This document shows positions 38,020 to 47,556 of a stretch of DNA of 64,000 bases, piece by piece (the stretch's first letter is position 1; every line of letters starts with the position of its first letter). The notes below the pieces were generated by a model that was given only the letters and a program-made list of their open reading frames with translations, was not told the origin of the DNA and made no database searches. The position numbers were made by a program, and so were the translations under genes. This stretch comes from Phytopythium helicoides. Taxonomy: Eukaryota > Oomycota > Peronosporomycetes > Pythiales > Pythiaceae. The stretch lies in contig JANFNE010000026.1 of assembly GCA_024867545.1 (NCBI GenBank), positions 682,001-746,000 of the forward strand, read 5' to 3'.

Positions 38020-39224
38020 AGGCTCCAGGGGGCGGAACGACGAATGGTCGAGTCATCGGGGAGAGCCATTGAGCCATTGAGCGGGGCGGTGATGGCACAT
38101 CATTGCTACACTCATACGTAAAGGCAAGTTCGGGACGGGCATTCCGCGCAGGAGTGATGGATGCGTGTCAACTGGCGGGCGTGATGCAACGTTAGCAAGC
38201 TTCCGGCAACGTTAGCGCGCTTCCTGCAACTTGGTGGTCACGTTGAAGCGGACCCGTCGGGTGATCATTCCGTTCCACAGCACTTCTAGTCACTAGTACC
38301 TGTACAGTAGTTAGCAGCGCTAACCATTCAGAGAGCTCGGTGAGCGTTCCGAACGGCACGACAAATCGCTAAAGAGCGGGGCTGGAGATGAACCACGCTC
38401 TCCCTTGCACACCCGCGAGGATCTTTATACTGTATGCATGTTGTGAACTCGCTTGTCGTCCAGCCTGATCTGCGGCCTGCCGGCGCAGAGTCGTGGCAGC
38501 ATGGTGTCTGGGTTCGTGCAGCCACTGGCTCTCGGGTAATGAGCTGGTACAGTAGCGCCTGATGGTGAGTTGTAAGTTTGTAGTGAGCTGGTAGCAGGAC
38601 GTGGGTAAACCCTGGCTAGTCATAACCAGCAAATGTTCAGCAATGGCAAGCTCAATGCATGGCAGTTTGGATTTTATTTCAAAGGACTCGGGCCGGGTCA
38701 AAGGTTCGAGAGAGATCACAGCCACAGGAATTCTCACGCGAGACTCATTCTGCTGACTGCGAGTTCACAACTTCCCTGCCAGCAGCACTGTCAGTCAGTT
38801 CGTGCATCCCGCTCTACTCCATCTTTTCGAGCTCCATCCCGATTAACTGACGTACGCGTTTCAACGTAACTACAGTAGTTGGGACTCACGAGTGCCCGCT
38901 GTTGTACTGGTGGTCTGGTAGATCAATACTGCCGATAAACGCCCGACGAGAGGCTGACACCCCCAGCTAGCTATCAATCTGTTCGAGTGTCCGTTAGTCT
39001 TGGCGATCGAGAACGACGGTACCATGACAGCTTCCACAATGTTTCTACTTGAAACCGTCATGAGGAGAGGAAAAGGGATGCAGACAAGAAGGGAGTTGTG
39101 GAATCCACGATCAAATGCCTCTATGCAACTCCAACGGCGACAAACGCTTTGTGTGCAAATGGATTTGAGAGCAGTACGGACACGAACGGAAACCGCATAT
39201 ACGATTCATCATACTCACTACACG
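38020..39224. other. 1.2-kb intergenic, ABCC-2 promoter to ABCC-3 3' end
   Basis: The promoter side of ABCC-2 lies at the left. A short tandem repeat is at 38185-38231. Open frames are short and lack family resemblance. I see no tRNA, no element end and no supported gene. Confidence 0.5.
38185..38231. repeat. 20-bp tandem repeat, about 2.3 units
   Basis: Units at 38185-38204 and 38205-38224 share GCAACGTTAGC..GCTTCC, and a third begins at 38225 (TGCAACTTGG). They lie ~170 bp upstream of the ABCC-2 start and may be promoter sites or a simple duplication. Confidence 0.5.
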
Positions 39225-42200
39225 CTAGTCGGACATTGACTCGAGCAGACCTGCCTCACGCATCAACTCGTAGAAATGACCCTCACCACGATCCACCAAC
39301 TCCTTCGGAGACGCAAACGCCACCACCTTCCCACCGTCCAACACCAACACACGATCCGAATCCAAAATCGTGTCCAAACGATGAGCGATCGTCAACACCG
39401 TCGACTCCTTGAACGCACTGCGAATCACACCCTGCAATTTCTGGTCCGTCTCGTGATCGATCGCAGCCGTCGCCTCGTCAAACACCACGACCCGAGAGTT
39501 ACGCAGCAACGCACGAGCCATACACAACATCTGACGCTCCCCAACACTGAAGTTCTCGCCGTTCTCCTCCACCAACAGCAACAGCTTCAACTCGTCCGAC
39601 GACACGCGCTCGCGAAGACCCACTTGATCCACCGACCGCCACAGCTCCTCGTCGCTGAACTCGTCGAACGGGTCCAGGTAGCTGCGCAGCGTACCCTTGA
39701 ACAGCACGGGGTGTTGCGGGATGATGGACAGGCGTTCTCGCAGAGTGGTGAGACCGAGCTTGCTGATGTCGACGCCGTCGATAGAGATGGTGCCTCCTGC
39801 GAGCTCGTTGATGCGGAAGAGCGCCATGGTGAGACTGGACTTGCCGGCTCCGGTGCGTCCCACGATGCCGATTTTGTGTCCTCCGGGGACGGAGAAACTG
39901 ACATCGTGAAGCACGAGGCTGGCTTGGGGACGGTACCGGAAGCTGACATTTCGGAACTCGATCGAGCCGGCCGAAGGCCAATATGTGGATGTGGCAGCAA
40001 GAATCTTGGAGTCGGTAGCACGACGAGATGGTGCCTCTTGCTCAATATCTGTGTATTCGCGCATGCGTTCGGGACTGACCATCATCGGTTCCACTTGGGC
40101 AAGCGCCTGCACTAATCGCTCCAAACCCTGTGAAACCTTGAGTGCATACGAAAATGCCAAACCAACGACTGCAGCTCCAAGAGCATGGCGAAGCAGCACG
40201 AGCGACATGGTGACAACGCCAACAAGCAGTGTACCAATGAGCTGGATGCGCACCGAAAACCACTGCGAAACACAGATTTGTGCATACCACACGCGATTGT
40301 TTCCGTCCAGACGCTCACTATGGATCGTGAGGAACCGCGAGACTTGGTGTTGTCCGAACGCCCGGACTAAACTAGCACCATCCACCGACTCAGAGAGATG
40401 ATTCAGAACAGGCGCTTGTGTAGTCTTGATGAGGCGCTGGAGTTCTCGCGCAGGTCGGAGGTAGAATTCGGCAAACCGATAGTATAGATACACCACAGGC
40501 AACAACAAAAGACCTTGCCACCGAATCACGAGCGCGGCAGTAATCGCGCTGCATCCGACGACAAACACAGTTGAGCTTGTTCGGCTGAAAAGCGGCGGGA
40601 TATTCGAATCGACAACAGAAACGTCACTTCCGTAACGCGTCAAGATACGACCGATTGGATTCTCGTCAAAGAATCGCATAGGTGCATGCAGCAAGGAGAG
40701 CGTCATGGCGTCAAACAGCTTTCGTGCTGCCGAGAGCCCGAAAATCGCAGTCAGAAGCATGCGCAGGAAAATCATCGCTGCACCGCCCACACCCAACGCA
40801 GCATACACAGCTAGCCGGTACGACGTCGAAGGCACAGCTGCCACTGACGGATCTTTACCGCTATCGTTCGACCACGATCCAACCCAAAAATCGCCCGCAA
40901 TCGTGAATACTTGCCAAAATGCGCACGTCGAGATGAACGCTACAACGACAGGCCATCTGCCAACCGCATCGTAGTACGCGCGAAATACATGTGCACCAAC
41001 ATGACCATCCACTCGCTGCTCCTCCTCGATGAGTTTTCCCTCTCGTGTTGCTGCAGCAGCCGCTTCCATCGCTAAACGACTCGAGCTGCTTTGCCGTATT
41101 AGCCGTTCATTCTCACATGGTGAAATCAGTTCCAGTTCATCTTCTTCGTTCTCGCTGTGACGACTTGATATGTCATTCTGGTTCCCATCGTGGTCGTCGT
41201 GGAGAAGTAGTAGGTCGGTCTCACTCCACGAATGATTTTCTGTGTGTCCAATCCGGGACACCCCATTGACTCCTGGCTTGGTCAACGGTGACACGAGGGG
41301 CTCGTACGCAATTGGTTCCTCGACATGATGCGTCTCCACAACACCTTCGCCCGCACTCTGAATGGTGACTGCATGTGTGATCAGCGGCGAAGAGATGATC
41401 TCTGGGTTGTGTGTGATCAAGATAACAGTCTTGTGGCGCAGTAGACCAAGCAAACACTTGTGGAAGATCTCGTTCTGCACCATCGCATCCACGGCCGCAA
41501 GCGGAGCGTCCAACAAGTAAATGTCCGCATCCGTGTAGCAAGCACGAGCAAGAGCGACTCGAGCCATCTGACCACCCGACAGGTTCACACCGCGCTCGCC
41601 GATCTCCGTGTACTCGCCAGCAGGCAATAACTCCAGATCCGTCCTCAGTGCACACGCATCGATAACCTTGTCGAACTTGTTTTGATCAAAGGGTTTGCCA
41701 AACAAAATGTTGTCACGGAGAGTCATGTTCTGGATCCACGGCTGTTGTGAGCAGTAGGCGATGGATCCACCAACGAACACGGATCCACTTCGCTTGGTCA
41801 TTTCACCCAAAATGGCGGAGCACAATGACGACTTGCCGCATCCCACAGAGCCGTGCACGACGTAGAAGTCGCCAGCGTTGACTCGGAGGTTGATGTTTTG
41901 GAGGACACAGGTGGCTGAATCATCATCGACAGTGTCGTCGTCCCACGAGAATGATCCATCGCGGACGTCCACCATGGCGTCACTTTGTACAAGTGCAGCG
42001 ACCCGCTTGGAGTCGCCTACACTACTCGGCGTTTCGACGATGGTGAAGTCAAGCTCTGGCATTTCAAGGAATGCAGAAATCCGCTCCAGAGCAACCATTG
42101 CTTGAATAAGCATTGATAAAATGTTGGCAATCTGACGCATCGGACCCTGGATGAGCTGGAAGAGTGCAATGCTCGTAAATACAATTGCTGGTGTTAGCTG

Positions 42201-43289
42201 ATGATGAAGCACGCCTGCGTATACGCCAAAGGACGTGATACTTATGAACACAGGCATCCCCCAGAGCATGACGACACTGAGGCACGCGATCAATCGACGT
42301 TTGAAGAGGTCGCGCATCTCGACAGCCCGCGTCGCCTGAATCTGACCCAAGAAGCGTTCTTCCCATGCATTAAACTTGACGATGCTGATAGCCTTGAACA
42401 CCTCCGTCACCTTCTTCATGCGCACGTCCTTGCTCTTGCGGTAGACGCGCTGGAAGCGGAACATGAATTTGGATATCCAGTGGTTGATGTACATGGTCAC
42501 AACAATGACTGCGATGCCAGCGAACGCTGCCACGTCCAGCACCTCGTACAGCATGGCGCTGACGATGGTGATCTGCAGCGGCATGAGCCACGCCTGGTGG
42601 AGCATGTAGGCGATACCCATGATGGCGTCGCAGTCGGCCGTGTAGAGGTTGGTGATCTCGCCCGTGGACTTTTGCTTGCGCGCTCCAGCGCTGAGGCGCA
42701 GCGTCTTGCGGAACATGAGCGTCTTGAGCGCCGCCGTGAGCTCGACGGTGATGGTGGCCGACTCAAGGCTGCCGTAGTTGTCGGCCAGCGCGAGCACGCC
42801 CTGCGCGAGCACGAGCAGCGCGACGGCCACGAGCGCATTCCTGGCGACGACCTCATCTCTGTCGCTGCCGGCGGCGTCCCCTTTGGCCTCGCGGTCGAGC
42901 TCGCTCAGCGAGGACACGACGAAGCGCAGCACGACGGGTCCGAGCAGCGAGCAGAGCATGGCCACGAGCAGCGCGAGCCCCGCGGTCGCGAACTGCGCGC
43001 CGTAGCAGCTCGCGCAGGCGCGCGCCACGCTCCCTCGCCGAGCCAGCGCCGAGGCGAAGCGCGCGGCGGCCGCGTCGGCGCCGAGCCGCCTGCGCAGCGG
43101 CCACATGTCGCGCTCGCGGAGCTGCCGGCGCTGGCCCAGCGCCATGAGCGGCGTGGCCCAGCCCAGCAGCGCGCGAGAGCCCAGCCACGCGGCCGCCTGC
43201 GGGTGCGCGGCCTCGTCGTCGTCGCTGTGGCCCGCGAACGTCGCGTATGAGCCGCCGCCGCCGCCCAGCGGCAGCCTGGACGCAGCCAT
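39225..43289 (-). CDS. ABC transporter, ABCC (MRP) subfamily, copy 3
   Basis: An intronless gene of 1354 residues from ATG at 43289 (MAASRLPLGGGGGSYATF). TMD1-NBD1-TMD2-NBD2. NBD1 Walker A is GSVGCGKSS (~480), signature LSGGQMARVALARA, Walker B IYLLDAPLAAVD. NBD2 Walker A is GRTGAGKSS (~1141). It is the closest relative of copy 1. NBD1, much of TMD2 and NBD2 are almost the same, while the first ~200 residues differ and are very GC-rich and Ala/Arg-rich (ARRGSVARACASCYGAQF). This sharp change of composition suggests a different history for the 5' end. Same predicted exporter role as copy 1. It is divergent from the INTS7-like gene. Confidence 0.92.
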   Translation of the reverse strand: MAASRLPLGGGGGSYATFAGHSDDDEAAHPQAAAWLGSRALLGWATPLMALGQRRQLRERDMWPLRRRLGADAAAARFASALARRGSVARACASCYGAQFATAGLALLVAMLCSLLGPVVLRFVVSSLSELDREAKGDAAGSDRDEVVARNALVAVALLVLAQGVLALADNYGSLESATITVELTAALKTLMFRKTLRLSAGARKQKSTGEITNLYTADCDAIMGIAYMLHQAWLMPLQITIVSAMLYEVLDVAAFAGIAVIVVTMYINHWISKFMFRFQRVYRKSKDVRMKKVTEVFKAISIVKFNAWEERFLGQIQATRAVEMRDLFKRRLIACLSVVMLWGMPVFISITSFGVYAGVLHHQLTPAIVFTSIALFQLIQGPMRQIANILSMLIQAMVALERISAFLEMPELDFTIVETPSSVGDSKRVAALVQSDAMVDVRDGSFSWDDDTVDDDSATCVLQNINLRVNAGDFYVVHGSVGCGKSSLCSAILGEMTKRSGSVFVGGSIAYCSQQPWIQNMTLRDNILFGKPFDQNKFDKVIDACALRTDLELLPAGEYTEIGERGVNLSGGQMARVALARACYTDADIYLLDAPLAAVDAMVQNEIFHKCLLGLLRHKTVILITHNPEIISSPLITHAVTIQSAGEGVVETHHVEEPIAYEPLVSPLTKPGVNGVSRIGHTENHSWSETDLLLLHDDHDGNQNDISSRHSENEEDELELISPCENERLIRQSSSSRLAMEAAAAATREGKLIEEEQRVDGHVGAHVFRAYYDAVGRWPVVVAFISTCAFWQVFTIAGDFWVGSWSNDSGKDPSVAAVPSTSYRLAVYAALGVGGAAMIFLRMLLTAIFGLSAARKLFDAMTLSLLHAPMRFFDENPIGRILTRYGSDVSVVDSNIPPLFSRTSSTVFVVGCSAITAALVIRWQGLLLLPVVYLYYRFAEFYLRPARELQRLIKTTQAPVLNHLSESVDGASLVRAFGQHQVSRFLTIHSERLDGNNRVWYAQICVSQWFSVRIQLIGTLLVGVVTMSLVLLRHALGAAVVGLAFSYALKVSQGLERLVQALAQVEPMMVSPERMREYTDIEQEAPSRRATDSKILAATSTYWPSAGSIEFRNVSFRYRPQASLVLHDVSFSVPGGHKIGIVGRTGAGKSSLTMALFRINELAGGTISIDGVDISKLGLTTLRERLSIIPQHPVLFKGTLRSYLDPFDEFSDEELWRSVDQVGLRERVSSDELKLLLLVEENGENFSVGERQMLCMARALLRNSRVVVFDEATAAIDHETDQKLQGVIRSAFKESTVLTIAHRLDTILDSDRVLVLDGGKVVAFASPKELVDRGEGHFYELMREAGLLESMSD

Positions 43290-43609
43290 CGGCTCGTCTC
43301 GAGGGGAAAGCGGAAGTGATGGATTTGGTGGAGCATGTCGTCGGCCACTTCAACCCTTGGATTTTGTTATTATACAGCAGATGATAGTACTTTATTGGAG
43401 TATTGTATTTAAATTGACTTGTATAAATTGAATATTGCGGCAGAAATGAAGGAAAACTTTTGATTTTGTACTGCTACGCACCTTGATGTGTGTACCTCGA
43501 GTAATCGGCTTGAAGAGGCGTTGACTCGCTCGCTCCAGATTGCAATGTGGGTCATTCGGTGGAGCGCGCCACACCATGCCGTCACCTTGGCTCCCCCATT
43601 TTCGCGGCC
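43290..43609. other. divergent promoter, ABCC-3 / INTS7-like
   Basis: 320 bp between two divergent starts, AT-rich around 43360-43440. No gene is supported. Confidence 0.5.
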
Positions 43610-46600
43610 ATGGTCGAGGCGTCGCTCTTCCGCGTGTTCCAGGGCAGCGCGGCGGCCGACGCGCAGCTGCTGGCGCCGCGTGGGGCGCAGCTGCCCGCCA
43701 GGAGCGGCGCGGCGCCTACGGACCTGCAGCTGCGCGAGCTGGCGGCGCTCGAGGTGCAGGTCAAGGCGCTGCAGCTGCAGCAGCAGGCGCCTCAGGGCCA
43801 GCCGCAGGCGCTGGATGGCGCGCTGGCCGAGTGCCTGCGCTTCTACGCGCGCCTGCTCTCGCCTGAGGCACTCGCGTGGCCCGACTTCCTCGCCGCCGTC
43901 TTCACCAAGCTGGCCGAGCACTTCGCAGCCAGCGATAGCGCAGTCGTCAAGGCCTCGGTGCTCGATGTGTTCGCGGGAAGCCAGGCGCACGTCGCGCAGG
44001 TCAACGACGCCGCCAAGGTGCGGGAAGATGTGCTGCTGTGCAGAGAGATGACGGCTAACGCACGCGTGTGGTTGTTCAGCTGCTGGGGAATGTGACCAAG
44101 CCGCTGGCGGATGCCGCGCTGTCGCCCAGCTCGCGAGCACTCTCGCTCCGGCTGCTTGGTACTATGCCATCGCTCGTTGGCGAGGATGCTGCCATCCACG
44201 TCATGTACGTTGCTGTTTGCAACCTTCCGAGTATTCATAAGCACTAATGCCAACTGCTGAAACTAGGATTGCGGGCGCCATCGACTCCAACGATGATATC
44301 GTGCTGAACGCCGCAGTGGCAGCCGCGCGCTCGCTGCTGCCGGTCTCCAAAACCTTTAGGGGAAGGGTGTTTGCCACGGCGGTCGCGTCCCAATGTGCGA
44401 TCACGAGCTCGCTTCTTGATGTTGCTGTTTCCAGTGCGACCGAAGCTCAAGAGGTAAGTCGGTTGCGAAGAAGCCGAGTCTTGACGGCTTGCACTCACTC
44501 AAACGCCTGACATCCTAGGCCTGGTCGCATTGTGGAACCCTGCTGTACGACTCGCTTATCGCTGACACGAGCGCGATCCAGTGTCTGCGTACTATGACGT
44601 CGTTGGTGAAGGCATACCCCGCTGATCTGGCCGAGTTGCACCTCCAGCTTCTCAATCATCTTTTAGCTAATGACCCACGCAAGGTGGTTCGTAACTTTGC
44701 ACTCCTCGTCTCTCAGGATCTTGTAGAAGCTTCCGATTTTGAAGAAATTGGACTCGCAAATGGGCTTGCAAGGTGCGCTTTCAATCAACTGCGTGAAGGG
44801 AAATCACCGCTTCGGATCAAGTTATCGGCACTGCGACTTCTCGAGAAGATTTCACGCACTACAGTGCTCAGCTCGGATGTGCTGCCAGCCACGAAGCGCC
44901 TTTCCCAAGCAGCAAATGATTCACGCCTCGTCATTGCGCACGCGCAAATCCTTGCGAATCAGGGTAGGTTAATGATCGCCAAAGGTGATCCAAGCGCACA
45001 AACCATCTCTGGATGTGCCGATGAGCTGCTGAGCTTCCTTCACCCGACATTCTTCAACAAGTCTTCGCGGGGATGGCAAGAGACGCTGAGTGCATTGGTT
45101 CGGCTGGCTGTTACAAGTCAAGCTCAAGAGGCAATGACCGACCATGTCGTCCGGTGCCTAGTGGAGCTTGTTTCCCTACTCCCAGGCAATGATGCTAATA
45201 ACGGTATTGCGAAAAGCTGGATTTTCATGGCTCTCACTCGCTTACCTGTTCCAAGTTCTAGCTGTGTGAGCGAAATTGCGCCGGTGTTGATTCGAGAAGC
45301 TGGTGCCATCAAGATTGATCACGACATGCTTCGCCTACGAGCGTTAGCCTCTGTTATATTCAAGTGGGGGAAACTCGACAAAGTAAATGGTCCCAGCATC
45401 GTGAAGCAATTTCAGGAGCTCGCACTTATTGATGCGAGCATTTTTAGCACCCATGCTGATCGATATGATGTGGCAAAGGTTGCGATGATCCACGGACAGT
45501 TTGTCCAAGCTGAGAAGTTGTTAGGCCCTATTGCGGACTCATTAGACGACGAGTCTTTTGGGTCGTGGGTGATCGCGTTGCAGCGAATATGCGAGTCCGA
45601 AGCCCTTGTTTTGCAGCGTTCCGAGAGCTCTATAGAGAGCGTGTACAGCCTCACTCGCTCGACAACTTTTCTTGATGCTGCTGCTGCAACCTCGAACAAC
45701 TTTGAGTTCATTTTCCAGAAGCATTTTGTCGGTCTCCGTCGGGAGTTCCTGCACTTATTGCTTCAGACCCAACAGATTGCCGCCGAGGTTGCTCTCACGA
45801 GTGTGGTTGACGTCACACGCATCCAAATCCGAAGTGTGAACTTTGCCCGGCTGGCACAGCGCTATGTCGACTTCAAATTGAAGCTTCTTGGCGCCGATGA
45901 TGCAGATCTCCAGATTCTGGATGAGCACGCGGCATCGTGTGCGTTGCTAGCGTTAGCAGTAGATAGCTTTCTACTGGTGGAAGACTCCGCCGCACGCCGG
46001 GATGCTTCAAGCTTGCTTTCGACTCTGCTTCCAAGCTGTAGCAAGTTCTACGCACAGCTGGAAAGTGATATCCAGTCGAAGACTCGGCGGTTGCAGCGCT
46101 TGAACGCTACGGACGGTAGCCGGCACGCAACCGGGGCAAAGGTGCTCCAGCAGCTGCTTTCGGCTGTCGCATCCGTTCCTTTTGTGCTGCCACGACTGTT
46201 TTTTCGAATGCAGGCGCGGGTTGAGCGTCGTGTACGAACTAGTGGTCAATTCCTGACGTTCGCGGAGAGCACCTCGTTCACATCCAAACCTCGCGCGCGC
46301 TCTCAGCTCGGCGTCCCGCTCGGCACGGACTTTACGTGTCTGCTGAAGGGCGTGGTGTCATGCCGCGCTGCGTGGATGAGTTCATCATGGCGGTCCTCAA
46401 TGGTGTCGATCGCCGTAGAGGTTCGTGTGTGTGTTGGTGACGGCCAGGACGTCAGCACGACTGGAACCGAGGCCTTCTATGACCAAGACGAAGCGGCCAG
46501 CGGAGACGCTGTGCGCCATAGCATCCTCGCCAGCATCCCGCTCACGTGGAACTCCTCGCTGCCAGCATTGGACAACCCGGAGAACCCCGAGACAGCGTAC

Positions 46601-46753
46601 CTGCCGTTCGAGCTGCCCGTTCACGTGCGTGCCGAGCACCTCAGCACCAAGGGGGCGTACCACTTATCTGCGAGGCTGGCGATCGTGGATCGCGGCGGCG
46701 CGCGGTGGTCGCTCGCGGCGTCGGGGTGTCGGCGAGGCATCATCGTGTACTAA
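43610..46753 (+). CDS. INTS7: Integrator complex subunit 7-like protein
   Basis: Four exons: 43610-44029 (or to 44017), 44080-44204, 44267-44453 and 44519-46753. The protein is about 988 residues, close to animal INTS7 (~960). The splices join a continuous helical-repeat protein. Recognisable stretches are KASVLDVF, SSRALSLRLLGTM, IDSNDDIVLNAAVAAARSLL and NDPRKVVRNFALLV, matching the INTS7 pattern of KVSVFRVL, ARAITLRMLG and NDPRKAVKRLAI. INTS7 is part of the Integrator complex that trims snRNAs and attenuates Pol II in the nucleus. Introns 2 and 3 have donors GTACGT and GTAAGT. Intron 1 has two possible phase-0 donors, at 44018 and 44030. Homology is by motif memory, so an ARM-repeat relative is the alternative. 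Confidence 0.7.
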
Positions 46754-47556
46754 CTGAGATTTGTCAAATTGAAGTCGGTCCCACCTGCGCTGACATGGCT
46801 CCAGTATGCATTACCTCGTTGTACTGGCGAGTCGGTGTCATATATCAGTGCTTTTCGCAAGCGGACGACGCCGCTTTCGTTGAGTGCGCGCCTCCCCTGA
46901 GTCACCTCGTGGCGCCGCTGCCCACACAAGCAGCGTTGACGCAGAGGTGGAAGGTGCGGGGGCCTGCTGACTGCCACACGTCGCGTCGTGGGCTTGCTCA
47001 TGTGGTGCAGTAGAGTCGGTCCACGGTCCCACTGTCACCGTTGGTTGATGAACGACCGCCGACTCAATGCGGCGACGGTCGTTCAACTCGCAGCGCGACG
47101 GTCTCACTTGGAGCTCGCAACGGCAGTGCAATAGAGCAGTGCGCGTCGCACTCCTGGTGAAAGGCACGCACTGCACCGAGAGCGTCTCATGGTCGTCTGC
47201 TCCGTTCGAAGGCCTGCCAGTCTCACGCCCTGCGCCGTATGATAGCAGCCTGCTGTCGGGTCTCGACCACTTGAGCCGCGGTGTCCATCAGCATGCATGA
47301 CGCAGTGGACACGGGCGGCCGCTTCTCTGCCCATCGCACGCACGAAAACCAGCAGGCCCGATGGCTGCGCCGCCCGCCCCTCTCTATCTCATTGTTTCCC
47401 GCATTCAAACCCCCAAACCCACTGACTTAAAGCCCTCAACCCCTACCCCCCGTCCGCCCTTGGGTCCACTGGCGCCACCTTCGCGCCACCCGCAGCCCTT
47501 CCTTCTCGGGGAAAAAGGCAATCGCGGCTCATTCTCGATTCGCCCCGCCTGTCGCC
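46754..47556. other. intergenic, INTS7-like to START-FYVE gene
   Basis: 803 bp. The 3' part is C-rich with repeated CCC runs (47400-47500) and holds an initiator-like motif at 47527. Open frames in the first 500 bp show no recognisable protein. Confidence 0.5.
47527..47540 (+). promoter_or_regulatory. oomycete initiator-like motif before the START-FYVE gene
   Basis: GCTCATTCTCGATT matches the oomycete initiator consensus over most positions and lies 16 bp before the ATG at 47557. This is the best such match in the window. Confidence 0.45.

Noticed and set aside
42201..43250. 349-codon open frame on the + strand
   Set aside because: Antisense to TMD1 of ABCC copy 3. It is Arg/Ala/His-rich, typical of a shadow frame in GC-rich DNA.
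46546..47176. Open frames after the INTS7-like gene
   Set aside because: Part of them shadows the INTS7-like 3' end, and the rest has no recognisable protein and strands overlap each other.
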